Assembly: GCA_051294375.1 (NCBI GenBank)
Contig: CM119265.1
Coordinates: 22,456,636 to 22,520,635, forward strand
Source of the DNA: Paraspadella gotoi
Lineage: Eukaryota; Chaetognatha
DNA length: 64,000 nt
Reading direction: 5' to 3'
Shown: positions 22,439 through 53,972 of the stretch, one piece after another
Layout: each line of letters opens with the position of its first letter
Numbering within the stretch: the first letter of the stretch is position 1
Made by a program: the position numbers and the translations under genes
Notes under the pieces: generated by a model
The model's input: only the letters and a program-made list of their open reading frames with translations
Database searches by the model: none
What the model was told of the DNA's origin: nothing

Positions 22439-22537
22439 ATCTTAATCTCTGTCTCTATAAAAACCTAAGGGGAAAGAGAGCAGAAGATAAGTAGACCGAA
22501 GATGATGCAAGAATAAAGAAAAGGCAGGTGCCACGCA

Positions 22538-22599
<62 letters not shown>
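22390..22599. repeat. Two (CT)n tracts
   Basis: CT tracts at 22390-22438 and 22541-22599, separated by about 100 bp of unique sequence. Confidence 0.95.
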
Positions 22600-22600
<1 letters not shown>

Positions 22601-23324
22601 GTCGTCAATGGCCGCCTACGTTTCTGCCTATAAGTTTTATCAAGTCGACATTTTGTCGATCAAGTTAAATTTCAGAGTTTGAAAAATCCAAAATGGCCGT
22701 CATAGTTTTTTCTGTTTTTCGAGGTGGTTGTCATGGTAATCCGAGGGATTTATTGCTTTGCAGCGGTGAAGTCAGCGCAAAGTCGTTATTGAGTGGAAAC
22801 GTGAAGACGAAAAAGATAAAGGCGACAATGACGACGACGACGACGACGATGTTATCCGGAGATTTGTCAAATTGTTTTTGCTAATTTCGTTGTCCTTATT
22901 GATTACGTGCAGCTGAAGCGGCTACTCAATTGAAATCACGTAAATGACGCAAAAAGGACATTGTGATAAAAAAAAAGAACAACTAATGCAATGCGATATT
23001 AATTACGACTGTAAATTGTAAAAAGAGTGTGCTACTTTAAAGACGATGGCAACTTTCGCTTCGAAGTTGTTTCACTCTTTCCGGTTTAAGAGAAGTCGTT
23101 TGTCAATTGAATAACGTGTTACCTCATTTTTTCTTTGGTTTCTTTTTCTTTTTCTTTTTAGTTGCACCGCGAGTACTCACGGAGCAACTCTATAAGTCAC
23201 TTTTCGGTCGGTCTGTCGGTCGGTCGGTATGTCTGTCCGTCGGTTTGTCCCACTTACGTTAAAAATACATATCAGGAATTTCTAAAGCACGCGTCGTAAA
23301 TACAGGGGCAAAAAAAATTTATAT

Positions 23325-23398
23325 CATGTCATATCATGTGATCAAAGGTAAATACACGTAAAAATAAAGTCACTGCGGCGCAACACATTGGAATTACC
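23325..23398 (+). repeat. Dispersed repeat, copy 1 (partner at 39,536-39,611)
   Basis: ATCATGTCATATCATGTGAT, AAATACACG, AATAAAGTCACTGCGG and CAACACATTGGAAT occur in the same order, inverted, at 39,536-39,611. A GTCGGTCGGTCTGTC-rich stretch lies just upstream at 23,205-23,250. Confidence 0.8.
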
Positions 23399-24218
23399 GT
23401 TTTTGTTCTTTTCTTTTTCTGTTCTTCGTATTTCTTCTTTTTATAATTTTATGTTCTCACACTTTTTTTCCTTTCAGTTTCACAAGTTTCTTTCTTTCCT
23501 TTCGAGGTTTCGGTTTTTAATTTCTTTCTTTTTTCTTCTTTCTTTACTCAGTTTCATTTTAATCCCGCGAGCCCCGTTATTAAAGTTTTACGCTCTTTTT
23601 TTTTCTCCGCTCTTTTTTTTTTTTTTTGTTTGGGGGGGGTGTTGGGGGTTGAGGGAGGAAAAAGGAAGGGCTTGGGGTATGAGAACAGGAGGGGGGCGAT
23701 CATCCATGGGGGGCCGATAGGCGTAAACTAATCACACTCGAGCAAAATTAGAGTCGAGAAAAATTCTGTCAGAAACCGAAACTCCTCATAAACAAGTTGT
23801 TAAAGAATTAAAAATAATCGTTGTCTTATAAATATTATTCTAGAGTTGGAACATTTCGGGATGTAACAAAAATCTATACGTGTTTAAATTCTATATCACA
23901 TCATCTATTCAAATTCATAAAGACTATAAAATATAATGAAGATATTCAAAATGATGATGTTTTTTTATTTTGTATCGGAAACATCTTCCTAACAAATTAG
24001 GGATTCAAGATTAAAAAATAATTAGTTTTAAGATATTAAAGAACTTTACAAAAATAAAGTTTTATAAATTTAGAAAAAGAACAAAACTTAATAAATTTCA
24101 AATATTTTTTAATGTTTTATATACTTATCTGAAGTATTTGATAATAGCAGGCGGGTGAAAGAGACGAGAATGAAGACGGCGGCGGCAGGTGGCTTTTGTT
24201 TCAATTCGCGTGTCGCGT

Positions 24219-24329
<111 letters not shown>

Positions 24330-24830
24330 TCTCTCCTCCAAAATCCCGCTTCTATCCTTTCCCATTTAAGGCGCTTACCATTCGCCCCCCGCCACGCTCC
24401 TCGCTTTTGCCTTACCTTTCCTTGGCTCGCGCCATGTCATGTCCTGGCGCCAAATCCAACTTTAGAACTTACCTCGATGAATCTCGAACTTAACTTTTAA
24501 AAAATTCATAAGAAAAACAAAGGGTAAAATTTATTATTGTTACTTCTTCGATGTTATAAATTGCTAATCTTTATAGAAATAACCTAGTTGATATTCCTAA
24601 TAATAATAATTACCAAAAAAATTCCTCTTTCAAATCCCTGCTTCTTCGTTGATGTCAAACCTACCCTCTTTGGTTGCTGCGACAGAACGCAAGGGAAGAA
24701 CCTTACCTTGGTTAGTTCCTCCTCCTCTTCCTCCTCCCTTTAACGGACGCCGAAACAGCTCCTCGTCCTCCGTCGAAAGCAATACCATCTGCTCATCACG
24801 TGACGACTTTGTGTTACCTGAGGTCCTCAA

Positions 24831-24862
<32 letters not shown>

Positions 24863-24900
24863 AGGACGGCGGCGATGTCATCGTCCCCCGCCAGCGTCGC

Positions 24901-25007
<107 letters not shown>

Positions 25008-25185
25008 CGCCCTCTCTCTCTCTTCATCTTCTCTCCCGTATTTTTTATTACTCAGCCAATAAGTCAGTCAATATTTGACCTTCTTCCCTCCAGCCCCGCG
25101 CGGTATTGTGTTATTTTTTCGACGTCCGATTGTATCTTAAGACGAAATAATATCGAACTAGTCCCCGCGACATAAAATCGTATCA

Positions 25186-43731
<18,546 letters not shown>

Positions 43732-45795
43732 ATTCGAAAACAACCGCCGCCCAGGCAATATCCACCGCGCAGCGCCCTCTCTTCTCAGAAAACGAAGAGA
43801 AGAGAAAAACACAATAACTTTTTTGTTTATTTTCACTTGGCAGAAATGATTAAATTGAAGATATTGCCAGCGATTGTCAACTAGTTCTACCCGTTTTTTT
43901 GTTGTTTTTTTTCATAATCCTTCATAACAAAAGTAAACTGTGCGACGATAGGCCTCATTGGAAATTGAGGCGATTTGAATGCAACGTCGATAGAAATGTT
44001 CTTTATTTTTTCTTCATCCATTTGTTTTGTTTACGTGAGATGTGATGAGCCTTGGGAAGGACGGATTGACAAAGGGAACCGATGAAGAGAGGGTCGGAGG
44101 TCAAAAGGTCAACCGGTTGCTCCTATTTTTTTTTTTTTTTTTTTTACGCTCGGGAACGATTTTTACGCCATCCGAGTCTGGGGAACAAACAAAGTTTTTT
44201 TTCCCAACAAAATTTTAGGAGGAAAATGGGGGAAAAAATCCCCTATAATTGGTTACTAACTACATGTATAATTCGTCCTATGTTTGTAACTTGTACATAA
44301 TTTTACGCGCAGTATTTGTAATATAATCAATCCGCTTTTATTTATTGATTGAAACGTTCGCGTCTCTAACCGAACGTGGAGATTTCCTTGCATATTGCAT
44401 ATTTTTTAATTAATTAATTTATAATTATTGTTTAATATCGCGATACCTCAGATAACGCGAGCTCAGAGTCCAAAAAGCATACGTAAATGTTTGATATGTT
44501 AATAATGTATATCATCTTAGTTCAAAGCTTTTCGTTCGATTATTTAATTTACAAAATTCTTCGTCGTTTCTCATATCCATTTAACTTCCATGATTTAATT
44601 CGGATTGATTTACGTAACCGATTTAGTTTGATCGCATTCAGCTTAATTTTATTTCTGATATTCGCTTTTTCGTTCACTGTTGCTCACTCTTTCAACGTTT
44701 GCCATTTAACAAATATGTAAAAATCGTGCCTTTCGTGCAAAATGCTTTGTCATCACCGACCTTTCGGATCAGATTGAATAAACAATGTTTATTAAACATG
44801 TTTATTAAACATTGATCTTCACTGATAACATTATAGTTATTGTATTTTTAGTACTAAATCCATCTTTTATCGAATCGAGAGGTCGAATTGATTTTATTCC
44901 AAGGAAGTCTTCGTTAAAACGAATGACTTATCTTTCCAGGCACTTTAATTTTTTGGGATCAAATAAATAAAAGTTGCTGAATCAGTCATTATAATTATTC
45001 AAATCTTATTCTCGAGATAATATCAGGAAAAGTAAATAAATCAAAACAAAATTCTATTTAAATAAAAAACAAAAGAATAAAAATCCTAGTTGAAGACGTC
45101 AATCAATTTGAATGAGGTAGATCTCGAGCCAACCCAAAGAGTCCGAAGCCAAGTTTAGTTTTTTTTTTTCTCGAGTTGTTTTTCAAGAGAGACATTAGCG
45201 ATTAACGACAGGCAGAATTAACTTCATACCGACGCAGCATCGAAAGGTCATACGATCGAAATTCGGCGATTTAAAGGTCAGCAAAATTAAATGTTCGTTA
45301 CTTTAAAAGTCCAACGTTCTATTTTGCTTGCGTTGATTCCATCTTGCAACGTTGCAATGCAAATTGAATCTTTTTTCGAAGGGGGAGGTGGAGCAGCGAG
45401 ATTTTTCAAGTGCACTAAGATTTTAAAGAAGGAAGTTGGTCGGGCGAAATAAGATGAGGAGAATAAGGTTTTAATTTGAGGGACAATTTGAATAATATTC
45501 GTTTTCTGCCTCCTTTTTTTTTTGGTCTTTCTCTTTTTATATTTTTTTTTCTGTTTCTCTCTCATTTCTGATTCTCTTTCGAATTCTCTTACTATTTCAG
45601 GGACTCTCCCCTTCTGTATTGGCATCTATAATAATGATATTTCTTTTAGCACATGTAACTTGTAAAAAAAATTTACAAACATCATTATCTACATACTTTC
45701 TTTTTTGTCTCTCTTCTAATCTCTTTTTTCGTTTTTATTCTTGCCCCCCTACTTCATCACAGCCCCCAGGATTCCCTCTGATAATTCCTCTCTCT
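43732..45795. other. Tetraspanin 3' region and spacer
   Basis: No exon seen. The first AATAAA after the tetraspanin stop is at 44777-44782, about 1 kb downstream, so the 3' UTR may be long. AT-rich otherwise. Confidence 0.55.
44777..44782 (+). terminator. Candidate poly(A) signal AATAAA for the tetraspanin gene
   Basis: First canonical hexamer I see downstream of the stop at 43731. Confidence 0.4.
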
Positions 45796-45909
<114 letters not shown>

Positions 45910-46682
45910 ACAAAGAGAGAGACGCGAGAGGGCGACGCCAAAGTCGTCCGAGTTTCGCGGCTTCGAACTCAGAGCCGACGCAACGAGTCTTCACAGCCGC
46001 GAGACTTCAAGATTTCAAGACTTGTAGACTTCCCGACATCGGAACTTTGCATAAGACTGCGAAACTTTCCGTCACCGAGACCTTCCGACTTTGAGACTGT
46101 GAGTTTGAGAGTTGATAATTTGTTATTTTAATACTTTGGGAGTTCGATATATCAAAATTAACAAAATTTTATACTAATTGACTTGCAACGGTGCTAACAC
46201 TTTGACTTCGTGAGAGAATAAATTATTTCTCAACTTAGTGATGAAGATAACCCAAACCTCCAAAGGTCCCGATCCTGATCGAGGGAATAATTCAAACAAG
46301 CGTCCATTCAAAGTTTCGGGTTCTTGATAAACTTTGCAACGATGACACCAAATGTTTTTCATCTTCGTTCATCGAAACTTCGCAACTTCAATCGGAAAAG
46401 TTTCGCTCTCTGTTTAAAATCCCGTCCAATGTCTCTCGATCTCGTGTCGCGTTTTTTTTCCCCCAGATCTTTTTTAAAACAGGAGAGAGAGAGAGAGAGG
46501 AAAAAAAATGAAAGTGAAAAATCGCTCACTCTCGTCTGTGGATGGAATTTAGTCGAGAAAAATTTGTCTTTACAAAAAAAGGGGCAAATTAATTACTTTT
46601 TTTTTTACACGACGAAGGCACCGAAGGTGTTTTGTAAAATATGAAAAGAAAAGCGAAAAAGAAGAATTGGACCCGGAATCTG

Positions 46683-46685
<3 letters not shown>

Positions 46686-46764
<79 letters not shown>

Positions 46765-46770
46765 AGAGGC
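46686..46770. repeat. (GA)n tract upstream of the two-membrane-segment gene
   Basis: About 83 bp of GA ending 83 bp before the ATG at 46853. Read in frame it would give an Arg-Glu run, but that is a property of the repeat and not evidence for coding. Confidence 0.95.
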
Positions 46771-46852
46771 TGAATGTTTTATTTCAAACGCTTTAAAAGG
46801 AAGAAACTTTTTTTACTTCATTCAACTTAAGATCATCGAGATTTTTTTTTCC

Positions 46853-47680
46853 ATGAAAACGCGCCTCGATTTCAATTTCAAATCAGAGTCTAAAATCGTG
46901 ATATCGACACCGGCGATGCCGCGACCCACCCCGGCGCCGCCATCGGCACCTCCCCAACACCGCGGTCTCCTCTCCCTCGGCGTCCTCGATCCCAAAAACC
47001 TTCTCAAGGCCATAGATCTCCTGGAACGAGAAGCGGAGCGCAGCGCCAAGATGGACGCCCGCCGGAGGGCGTTCAACTACGTCCGCGGCGAACAGGCGCG
47101 ACGAAAAGCGGCGTCGAGAGCGTCGATGAACGGGTGGGGCGCCAGGGACGACGCCGGACTTCATCAGCGGCATCGTCGTAAGGCGGAGTCGGTGGTCGCC
47201 GTCTCCGCTGGCGAGGACCAGAGAAATCGCCGCGCCGAATCTCGGGATTCTATCGACGCCGCCTCGACGTCGGTAATTGGCGGCGACGCCTCTCGCGCCG
47301 CGCGCAACCAACCCGGCGCGCCAAAACGTCCAATTTCGACGCCGTTTCCTGCCACACCGTTGACGCCGCTGTCGAGATTCGACTCCGGGAACGATGATAA
47401 AAAATGTCGTTTCGTTGAAAAACCGAGAGCGCCGCTGACTCCGCCGTTGCGCGCCGCGAAGGTCTTGGGAGCGTGCCGCGTGGGCCAGTCGAAACGCGGC
47501 GCTGTTCATAAAAGAGGAGGCCGACCCCCTGGGACCTCTCAGGCCTCCAGGTCAGGCAGGCCTGCTAGGCCCGCGGCCTGGGTCGCGGTTCTCCTCCTTT
47601 TCCTCGGACTCTTCCTCTCCCTCGCTGGCGCCGTCCTTACAGTCGTCATCGAAGTGGACAAGAGCGACGAACTCACCTCT

Positions 47681-47711
<31 letters not shown>

Positions 47712-48034
47712 TAAAGAGACTCGGCCCTTTGGCCCTTACCCTGGGCGTCCTCGCGGCTGCGGCAGGATTTTGCGTCTTGTGCTACGTTCATCGGAGGCAT
47801 CGGCGAGTGTTGAGGATGAAAGGTGAGGTCAGGGTAAGGGTAAGGTGTGGATGAATTATTAAAAGTTAAAAGGGAATACCTTGAAATGTAAGTCAGGGGT
47901 GTGGGGATGAATTACCTCAAAGGTAAGTGCCTCCAATGTGGGAGGAAGATAAGGAGCGGAGGCGGAAAGGGAGAAACGAGAGTCGAAGGAAATATTTTAG
48001 AAGGGTACGAGTTCCCACCTCGTATTTCTTTTTT

Positions 48035-48072
<38 letters not shown>

Positions 48073-49524
48073 TTCTCTCTCTCTCTTTCTATACTTCCCT
48101 CTCACTCTTTCTCTCGCTCTCTCATTCTCTTCTCTCTCTTTCTTTCTCTCTCCTTGGTTTTCTGACTTCAGTTTCTCTCTCTCTTCATCCGCTCTCTCCT
48201 TTCGCGAAATTAAGAAATACGCCCGGAAATTCAATAAGATGCGCTGCAAGTTCGTTTTCTCTCCGGGGAAAAAATAAAACAAAATTTATTCTGAAATTAA
48301 CCAAGATGATAATTATCACTATGATAATAGAATGAATATTTTCTATCTTCATATTTCCGATTTACTTCAGCTTGATCTGGACGTGAATGAGATAAAACAA
48401 AGGAACAATATCGAATGCCCAGGGATAATCCTATCTAAAAATATTAACCGGATTACTAGAATCATATGACCGTCTTAAATATAGTTTTTATATTTACTGG
48501 TTTAATTATCATTACTCCTTCATATCGTACTAATTTTATGCCAACATTAAGAGAAAAAAAAAGTTCAAAGAGACGCCCTCTCTCCTTAGCGCTTCATCGA
48601 AAAAGCCCAGGGGCGCTCCTCCCGGGAGAAGCGCGCAGAAGTACTCTCGAAAGAATTACGGCGCTAATAAACGACGCCGCGTCGCCGTGCGCCCTCTCTT
48701 GTGGGCGTCTGGAATGAGAAACTCTCTAGGAGAGGCGTATTTTGTTTATTCTCCGAGCTTTTTTTTTCCTTTCGAGATGCACCTGAGATAGAAAGGAAGC
48801 AGAAGAGAAATTTGTTTGATGTATTCTCTCTGTGAAAATTATTCCTTGTTTAGACTATATGTTGCTTGTTTAAAAACTCGCTGAAAATTATAGTATAGTG
48901 ACGTAGTATCACTACCTTTGGATACGGCTGTTCCGTCCATCAGTGGTGTAATAGCACATCTCCGAACTATTAGACCTGAACTGAACGGTGCTAGCAAAGG
49001 AATGACGGACCGGTTCAACCACCGGTAGAAATCCTAACGCCGAATCTAAAGTAAGAAACTGACGACGAAACCTATCAGACATACTGGGCACTGGGCAGTG
49101 GGCACATGTGCTATCTATGGATAACTAAATCGCCAAAGGAACACATTTTCTCACTTCAATCTGTAGCAGATTAATTTAGTTATAGAGAATGAATAATGAT
49201 CAAATGAGTGACACTGCTTTACAAATGAGACAAGTCACGAGTAAGGAGTTTAGAGGTCATATCGGGTTACCGTGAATTCGGTTACGTTCTTTTGTTACAG
49301 AAACGGCGCCGCGTACGTCTACTCGACGAAAAAGCGGCGTCGTCAAGGCCATCGTCGTTGGCGTGGCCTCGCGCGGCGACTCGAACGATGGCATGGCGCC
49401 CACCCGGACGACGGCGCCGCCGCGGACTTCCTGCGGCGCCGGACACACCAAAGGAATTCAACGCCAACTGTCATCGTTTGACGTCGCAAAACTCGATCCA
49501 ATCAGCGGACGAATGCGAGACTGA
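46853..49524 (+). CDS. Basic protein with two membrane segments, TMEM200-like in layout (2 exons)
   Basis: Exons 46853-47822 and 49301-49524 join in phase 1 (AAA G/gtgagg, tttgttacag/AA). The product is 397 aa from MKTRLDFNFKSE, or 376 aa from the ATG at 46916 (MPRPTPAPPSAPPQHRG). The long N-terminal part is rich in Arg, Ala, Ser and Pro. A first hydrophobic segment (WVAVLLLFLGLFLSLAGAVL, about residues 242-266) is followed by a short loop with 11 serines from a (TCG)n repeat, a second segment (LGPLALTLGVLAAAAGFCVL, about 290-312), then a basic HRRHRR stretch and a Ser/Thr-rich tail ending SSFDVAKLDPISGRMRD. Two close membrane segments with LGP at the start of the second recall vertebrate TMEM200 proteins, but similarity is weak and I do not claim it. 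Coding status is supported by the long GC-rich open frame and phase match; function unknown. Confidence 0.65.
47823..49300. other. Intron of the two-membrane-segment gene
   Basis: Contains an interrupted CT tract (48,040-48,200) and a block at 48,890-49,110 with a GGTTCAACCACC motif faintly like a tRNA B box; no other exon seen. Confidence 0.55.
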
Positions 49525-50755
49525 CGTCGAAAAAAAAATAACTAACGAATCAGAGTCATTCGAATTTCTTACCTGTTTTTTTGAAAAACTATTCATGAGC
49601 GACAAAATAGATTACATTATTTGCGTCGGAGTAACTGAGATAATATAATTTATAACTGTCATTTGCGTTGTTGAATCGATATAACTTTATGTTTTCTCTG
49701 TTCGTTGCAATAATCACTTATTAATTGATAATTAATTGATCCCTTCAGAGACGTTCTTTTTCGATGACCCCTTATCATTACATTATTTTATACATTATAA
49801 TATTAATTTTGTGTCTTTGATCTAACATGAGCATAAAATCGTGATCTTTTAAAAAGAATCCAAATTTTCGTGACACGTAACTAAAACACTAAAGCTCCCT
49901 CGATCGCTCAACACTCAATTTTTCCATATTTTCATAGAAATAACTTTTGACAAAGAGTCAAGATATAAAGTGGTTCGCAGAAGAGCAGGATAAATTATGG
50001 ATATGATTTAATTTATGAATGCATATGAAAATCGATAAATAAACGAAAATCGCTCTCAGTGTTTTGCGGCTTGTAAAAACTGTTTGTTTTTTGTTACAAT
50101 TCACTTAGTCGGTTTGTAGGTTGTCAATCACTTAGTTTAACAAATTACAAAATTACGAAAAAAAATTATGTTTTTATGCCCCCTTAGCTTTAAACTCTAA
50201 TAAATCAAGTTATCATTTTTTTTCTATCAAAATATGCTTCAATCTGTTAATAAAACAAAACAAAATTGTAAAACTTTTTGTATGGGAATTCGATAATTAA
50301 ATGATTAGCTAAATTATCGTAGGCAGATCCGACATTGTTCAAACTTGTTTTTAAGTTTAACCATTTACTTCTCGAATCGAAATTGAGAGAGCCATAAAAA
50401 AGTTCTTGCTTCTTGACAAAAACTTGCTCACCCGACGACCAACGCCTCGAACTCGCGACCCAGAGATCATTAAAAAATAGCCAAACATTTTCTACTTAAA
50501 AAGTTTATTTTAAAACACAAACATTTTCCGCTCAATAAACCAAGAAACCATAAATCGAAACAATAACATTCCATTTTTGTTTTTCAACGAAAGCGGTTCA
50601 TTTGTGAAAGTTTATCTCACTTTGAGTCCAATTAGCTGACGTCACCACAAAAGTCGTTCTTCAATTAAAGTCTCCCTCTTCTTTTTCTACGAAGGTATTT
50701 ATTTATTGTCTTTCACGTTGAGTTTCACATTGTTTCCAGAGTATACGTCTCTGGT

Positions 50756-50787
<32 letters not shown>

Positions 50788-50943
50788 CGTCGTCTTCGAG
50801 AATGGAGACGAGTATTTGAAATATTTTTTTTCAATATCAATATGATTATTTTTATTCTTTCGGCGGTGCAACAGTTTTTTTGTTTTTTTTTTGGTTTTTA
50901 TTTGTTTTTTGTTTTTTTTTTGGTTTTTTGTTTTTTGTTTTTC
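49525..50943. other. 3' region and AT-rich spacer
   Basis: AATAAA at 50037-50042 is a candidate poly(A) site for the upstream gene. A minus-strand GTCGCGAGTTCGAGGCG (near 50,440-50,460) looks like a tRNA-type B box and may be a SINE remnant. A GCAGATCCGACATTG motif at 50,323 is shared with the foldback element that starts at 50,944. Confidence 0.5.
50037..50042 (+). terminator. Candidate poly(A) signal AATAAA
   Basis: First hexamer seen after the stop at 49524, about 510 bp downstream. Confidence 0.4.
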
Positions 50944-51980
50944 GTCGGATCTGCTTTCACTTTGTCGGTCCGTCGGTCCGCCCCCTCAATCTTGTCGGGC
51001 ATTCACTTATATCATGTCCAAGAACACTCGAATTTATGATTAATTATGCAAAAAAAACGATGTGCGTCCGTCTGTCTGTCCGTTCGTCCGTCCGTCCGTC
51101 CGTCCGTCCGTCCCCAACCTTTAGCAAAAAACACCAATTACTCGTGATTGGATGGAAGGATTGGAATGAAATTTTGTGTGTGGTAGGGAAGTGTGTGATT
51201 GAGCTGGATATGAAGTTTCGATGGAATCGTCCGAGTGGAAATGAGTTTAAATGGAAAAAACAAAAAATATATTTCACTATTTGAACACCAATTACTCATG
51301 AGTGGATGGGGCGATTGACTTGAAATTTTGTATTTGGGTAGAAAATTGTGTGATTAAACTGGAAATCAAATTTCGATGGAATCGTTTGGGTGGAAATGAG
51401 TTTAAATGGAAAAAACAAAGAACCTGTTTCACTAATTGATTATGCTTCTTTTTCTTTTTATTTTAATCAATAATTAATTAATCAGTTAATTAATTATAAA
51501 AACAAACATTTTGGATCAAATTAATTGCATAATTGCATAATTAATTAAATAATTAACTTGAATAAATTAATTATTACTTAATCAAATAATTAATTAATTA
51601 TTTATTAATTAATTAATTACCGATAATGATCGTGGGCAGATCCGACATTGTTTGCTCAAACTTGTTTAAATAATTAAGGTCATCGTTTATACTTTATAGC
51701 AATAATAGAGATAACGTTTTTAACAAGCCTAAAACATCATCAAAAATGTATTTCAAATGATTATGATAATGATATCTGTCCATCCAGCCGTCCATCCCTC
51801 CGGCCGGATATCCATCCATTCATCTTATGTCTTACAATCGCATTATGAAGCAATAATAAATGTTAAAATTTAAAATTACTTATCATCTGATTAGCGTTTA
51901 ACCAAATTATTTAGGGAAGATCGGACATTGTTTGGTCAGACTTGTTTAAATCTCTGCCCTTCGGCGTCATCTGCGTCCTT

Positions 51981-52017
<37 letters not shown>

Positions 52018-53972
52018 GTTGCGCGAAATCAAGTGAAAGCGAAAGACGAATTCGTGTCGAAGTCAAACACAAACAAAAGATCTAGGGAAAAAGTAAAGAC
52101 GAGGAGATTTGACCAAAATTAGTTCTGATAGTTTTAGAAATAAAATCCATAAAAATTGATACCCTTTCTTCACGAATAAGAGCCGCTATTTGTTTAATTT
52201 TAGCCTTAAGTGAATCGCTAATACTCAGTCTCAGTCTAATTCACTCGACGCATCACAAGCAGCTGCTCTTTCTTTCTGTCTTTTGAGTTTTGATCCAACT
52301 TCTTTTAAAAACTATTCGTCCAGACTTGTTATATCGGTTAAAAATAACAAGCACGACACGTGTTAAAAAATTTAAAATTTTAAAATACTAAAAAAAATAA
52401 ACTTTTTTGCAAGTCCCCACTAATTGAAACATGAAGACTCTTTCGTATTTAATTATCATCTGTAAACAGACATAGCTAAATTGAAAACGCCATTTAAAGC
52501 TAACTGCAAAACAATTATGGATTATAATTTATTTTATTAGCGAAAAAGGTTTGAATTTTGTTTTTACAACGAATTTATTTCAGTTTAAAAACAAACATTT
52601 TTCGGCTTTTAGATTTCAAGCCTTCATCCTTTGTTACTGTTATATACTGTCATATATAATCGGCGTTAACAGTAAAAAACAGTAACAGTAACAAAGAATG
52701 AAGGATTGAAATCTAAAAGCCGAAACATGTCCCTTTTTAAACTAAAATAAATTCAAACCTTTTTCGCTAATTCAATACGCAACAAAAAGAAAGGATTATT
52801 ACAAATTTAGTTTATAAAACTTAACGGTTCTTTCGATTAAGCGATATAACAAACGATAAAAAAAAAAAGCAACAACAAAAAGATAAGGAAATGAAAACAA
52901 AAGCATCTGATAACGAGGCAGAATTCCAAGGGCGAATTTGAGAGACAAAAGAAAAAAAATGTCAATATTATCGAGAAATTATTTACAGAGAAACGGATGG
53001 GCGAGGCTGGCGTATTTTTCGATATGAAAAAGATAAATCGGTTTAAATATAATATAATTATATAACAAGTTTGAGCAAACAATGTCGGATCTTCCCACGA
53101 TCATTATCTGTATTAATTAATTAATACAAACTATAAAAACTAAAATAATAATTTAATTAATTAATTAATTAATTTGATCTGAAATGTTTGTTTTCAGGTC
53201 TTTTCGTTACTGACCAGTGACTACGACAAAATCAATGACGATGATGATGGCGAAGACGACTTGATTGACTGATTAATTGATTAAATAATTAATTAATTTA
53301 TAAATAAATTAATTAATTGAATAATTAATTAATAGATAACTAAATAAATTTTTTTATTTAATCGATTAATTGATCGATTAATTAATTATTAATTAATTAA
53401 TTGTTTAATTGATTAATTAACTGATTAATTATTTGATTAATTAAAACATCTTGCATTTACATTTAATATATAAAGAAAAAGAAGCATAATCAATTATTGA
53501 AACAGCATTTTTGTTTTTTCCATTTAAACTCATTTCCACTCAAACGATTCAAGTCAATCGCCCCGTCCACTTATGAGTAATTGGCGTTCAAATAGTGAAA
53601 TATTTTTTTTTTTGTTTTTTCCATTTAAACTTATTTCCACTCGCACGATTCCATTGAAACTTTATATTCAACTCAATCACACACTTCCCTACCCACACAC
53701 AAAATTTCATTTCAATCCATCCATCCAATCACGAGTAATTGGAGTTTTTTTACTAAGGTGGGACGAACGGACGGATAGACAGACAGACAGACGGACGAAC
53801 GGACGGACGAACAGACATCGTTTTTTTTTTTTTTTTTTTGCATAATTTATCATAATTGGATATTCTAACATGATATATGGGAATGCCCGACAAGATTGAG
53901 GGGGCGGACCGACGGACCGACGGACCGACAAAGTGAATTATAGAGTCGGGACCTGCTGAAAGCAGATCCGAC
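50944..53972. mobile_element. 3-kb foldback element with arms of about 1 kb
   Basis: The left end GTCGGATCTGCTTTC is repeated, inverted, at 53972. Both arms then read, from outside in: TTTGTCGGTCCGTCGGTCCG, CCCCCTCAATCTTGTCGGGC, a (GTCC)n run, ATTACTCGTGATTGGATGG, GTGGAAAT(G/A)AGTTTAAATGG, TTGATTATGCTTCTTTTTC, (TTAA)-rich DNA and GATCCGACATTGTTTGCTCA. Each arm contains an internal duplication of a roughly 170-bp unit beginning CCAATTACTC. The middle of about 1.4 kb has no transposase-like ORF and carries a smaller nested palindrome. Best called a non-autonomous foldback transposon. Short open frames here are repeat artefacts. Confidence 0.85.
52536..52771. mobile_element. Nested 236-bp palindromic MITE
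   Basis: Both ends read ATTAGCGAAAAAGGTTTGAA when oriented inward, and pairing continues through CGGCTTTTAGATTTCAA and CTTCATTCTTTGTTACTG-like segments to the centre near 52,650. TA at each border would fit a Tc1/mariner-type target site. Confidence 0.85.

Noticed and set aside
46667-46852. N-terminal extension of the 46.8-kb gene through an Arg-Glu repeat
   Set aside because: The residues come from (GA)n, which is open in several frames; an ATG at 46853 or 46916 is a more credible start.
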